Assembly: GCA_021401465.1 (NCBI GenBank)
Contig: JADDMT010000093.1
Location: 53,132-117,131, forward strand
Direction: 5' to 3'
Origin: Teratosphaeria epicoccoides
Taxonomy: Eukaryota > Ascomycota > Dothideomycetes > Mycosphaerellales > Teratosphaeriaceae
Length of the DNA stretch: 64,000 bases
Made by a program: the position numbers and the translations under genes
The notes under the pieces: generated by a model
Told to the model about the DNA's origin: nothing
Seen by the model: the letters and a program-made list of their open reading frames with translations, nothing else
The model's database searches: none
Shown: in pieces, positions 63,982 to 64,000 of the stretch
Layout: the number at the start of each line of letters is the position of its first letter
How positions within the stretch are numbered: position 1 is the stretch's first letter

Positions 63982-64000
63982 CCCCCCCCCCCCCCCCCCC
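63982..64000. repeat. Homopolymer C tract at window end
   Basis: At least 19 consecutive C residues end the window. This may be a real mononucleotide run or the end of a contig. Confidence 0.9.

Overview
The window reads as nuclear DNA of a filamentous ascomycete. Genes are compact. Introns are mostly 50-110 bp, with GT-AG ends and CTGAC/CTAAC-like branch points, and TAG, TAA and TGA all serve as stops. The gene families present (CFEM GPI protein, HET-domain remnant, F-box-like small families, hydrophobin-like protein, Sec6, Vps39, Lsm1) fit Pezizomycotina. Dothideomycetes is my best guess, by inference only. No rRNA, tRNA or CRISPR was recognised.

Layout. 0-3.5 kb: edge-truncated unknown gene (-), RFC5 clamp-loader subunit (-), then divergently a D-2-hydroxyacid dehydrogenase (+) with a GC-AG intron. 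3.5-8.4 kb: gene-poor, with two small F-box-like genes (-). 8.4-17.1 kb: a low-complexity unknown protein, SDHAF4-type SDH assembly factor (-), a cytochrome P450 remnant without its heme loop, SEC6 (-) divergent from mitochondrial ribosomal protein uL30m (+). 17.1-23.3 kb: accessory stretch with a frameshifted HET fragment, a small secreted Cys-rich protein with two pheromone-like loops, and a diverged repeat array of roughly 130 bp period. 23.3-31.3 kb: a large unknown protein (-), LSM1 (-) divergent from VPS39 (+). 31.7-37.0 kb: an unusual locus whose parts encode a charged protein, four tandem MYND zinc fingers and four ubiquitin-interacting-motif-like helices, interrupted by two same-frame TAG codons. 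38.6-42.8 kb: CFEM GPI protein (+) and a Baeyer-Villiger-type monooxygenase (-). 43.6-47.9 kb: a 1,414-residue GAR-domain cytoskeletal protein (-). 49-58.9 kb: a small membrane protein, mitochondrial Phe-tRNA synthetase (-) divergent from the mitochondrial dicarboxylate carrier (+), whose coding frame needs a 5-nt microexon, ATP synthase OSCP (-), and an unknown Cys/His protein with a same-frame TAG. 59-64 kb: FAD-dependent amine oxidase-like protein (-), VTI1 SNARE (+), hydrophobin-like protein (+), and a poly-C tract at the window end.

There is no evident metabolic cluster. Housekeeping genes for mitochondria (SDHAF4, uL30m, MSF1, DIC1, ATP5) and for vesicle traffic (SEC6, VPS39, VTI1) alternate with accessory or degenerate stretches. 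Four close divergent pairs probably share promoters. The best candidates for a second look are the MYND/UIM locus with its internal TAGs, the 5-nt microexon, and the pheromone-like secreted peptide.
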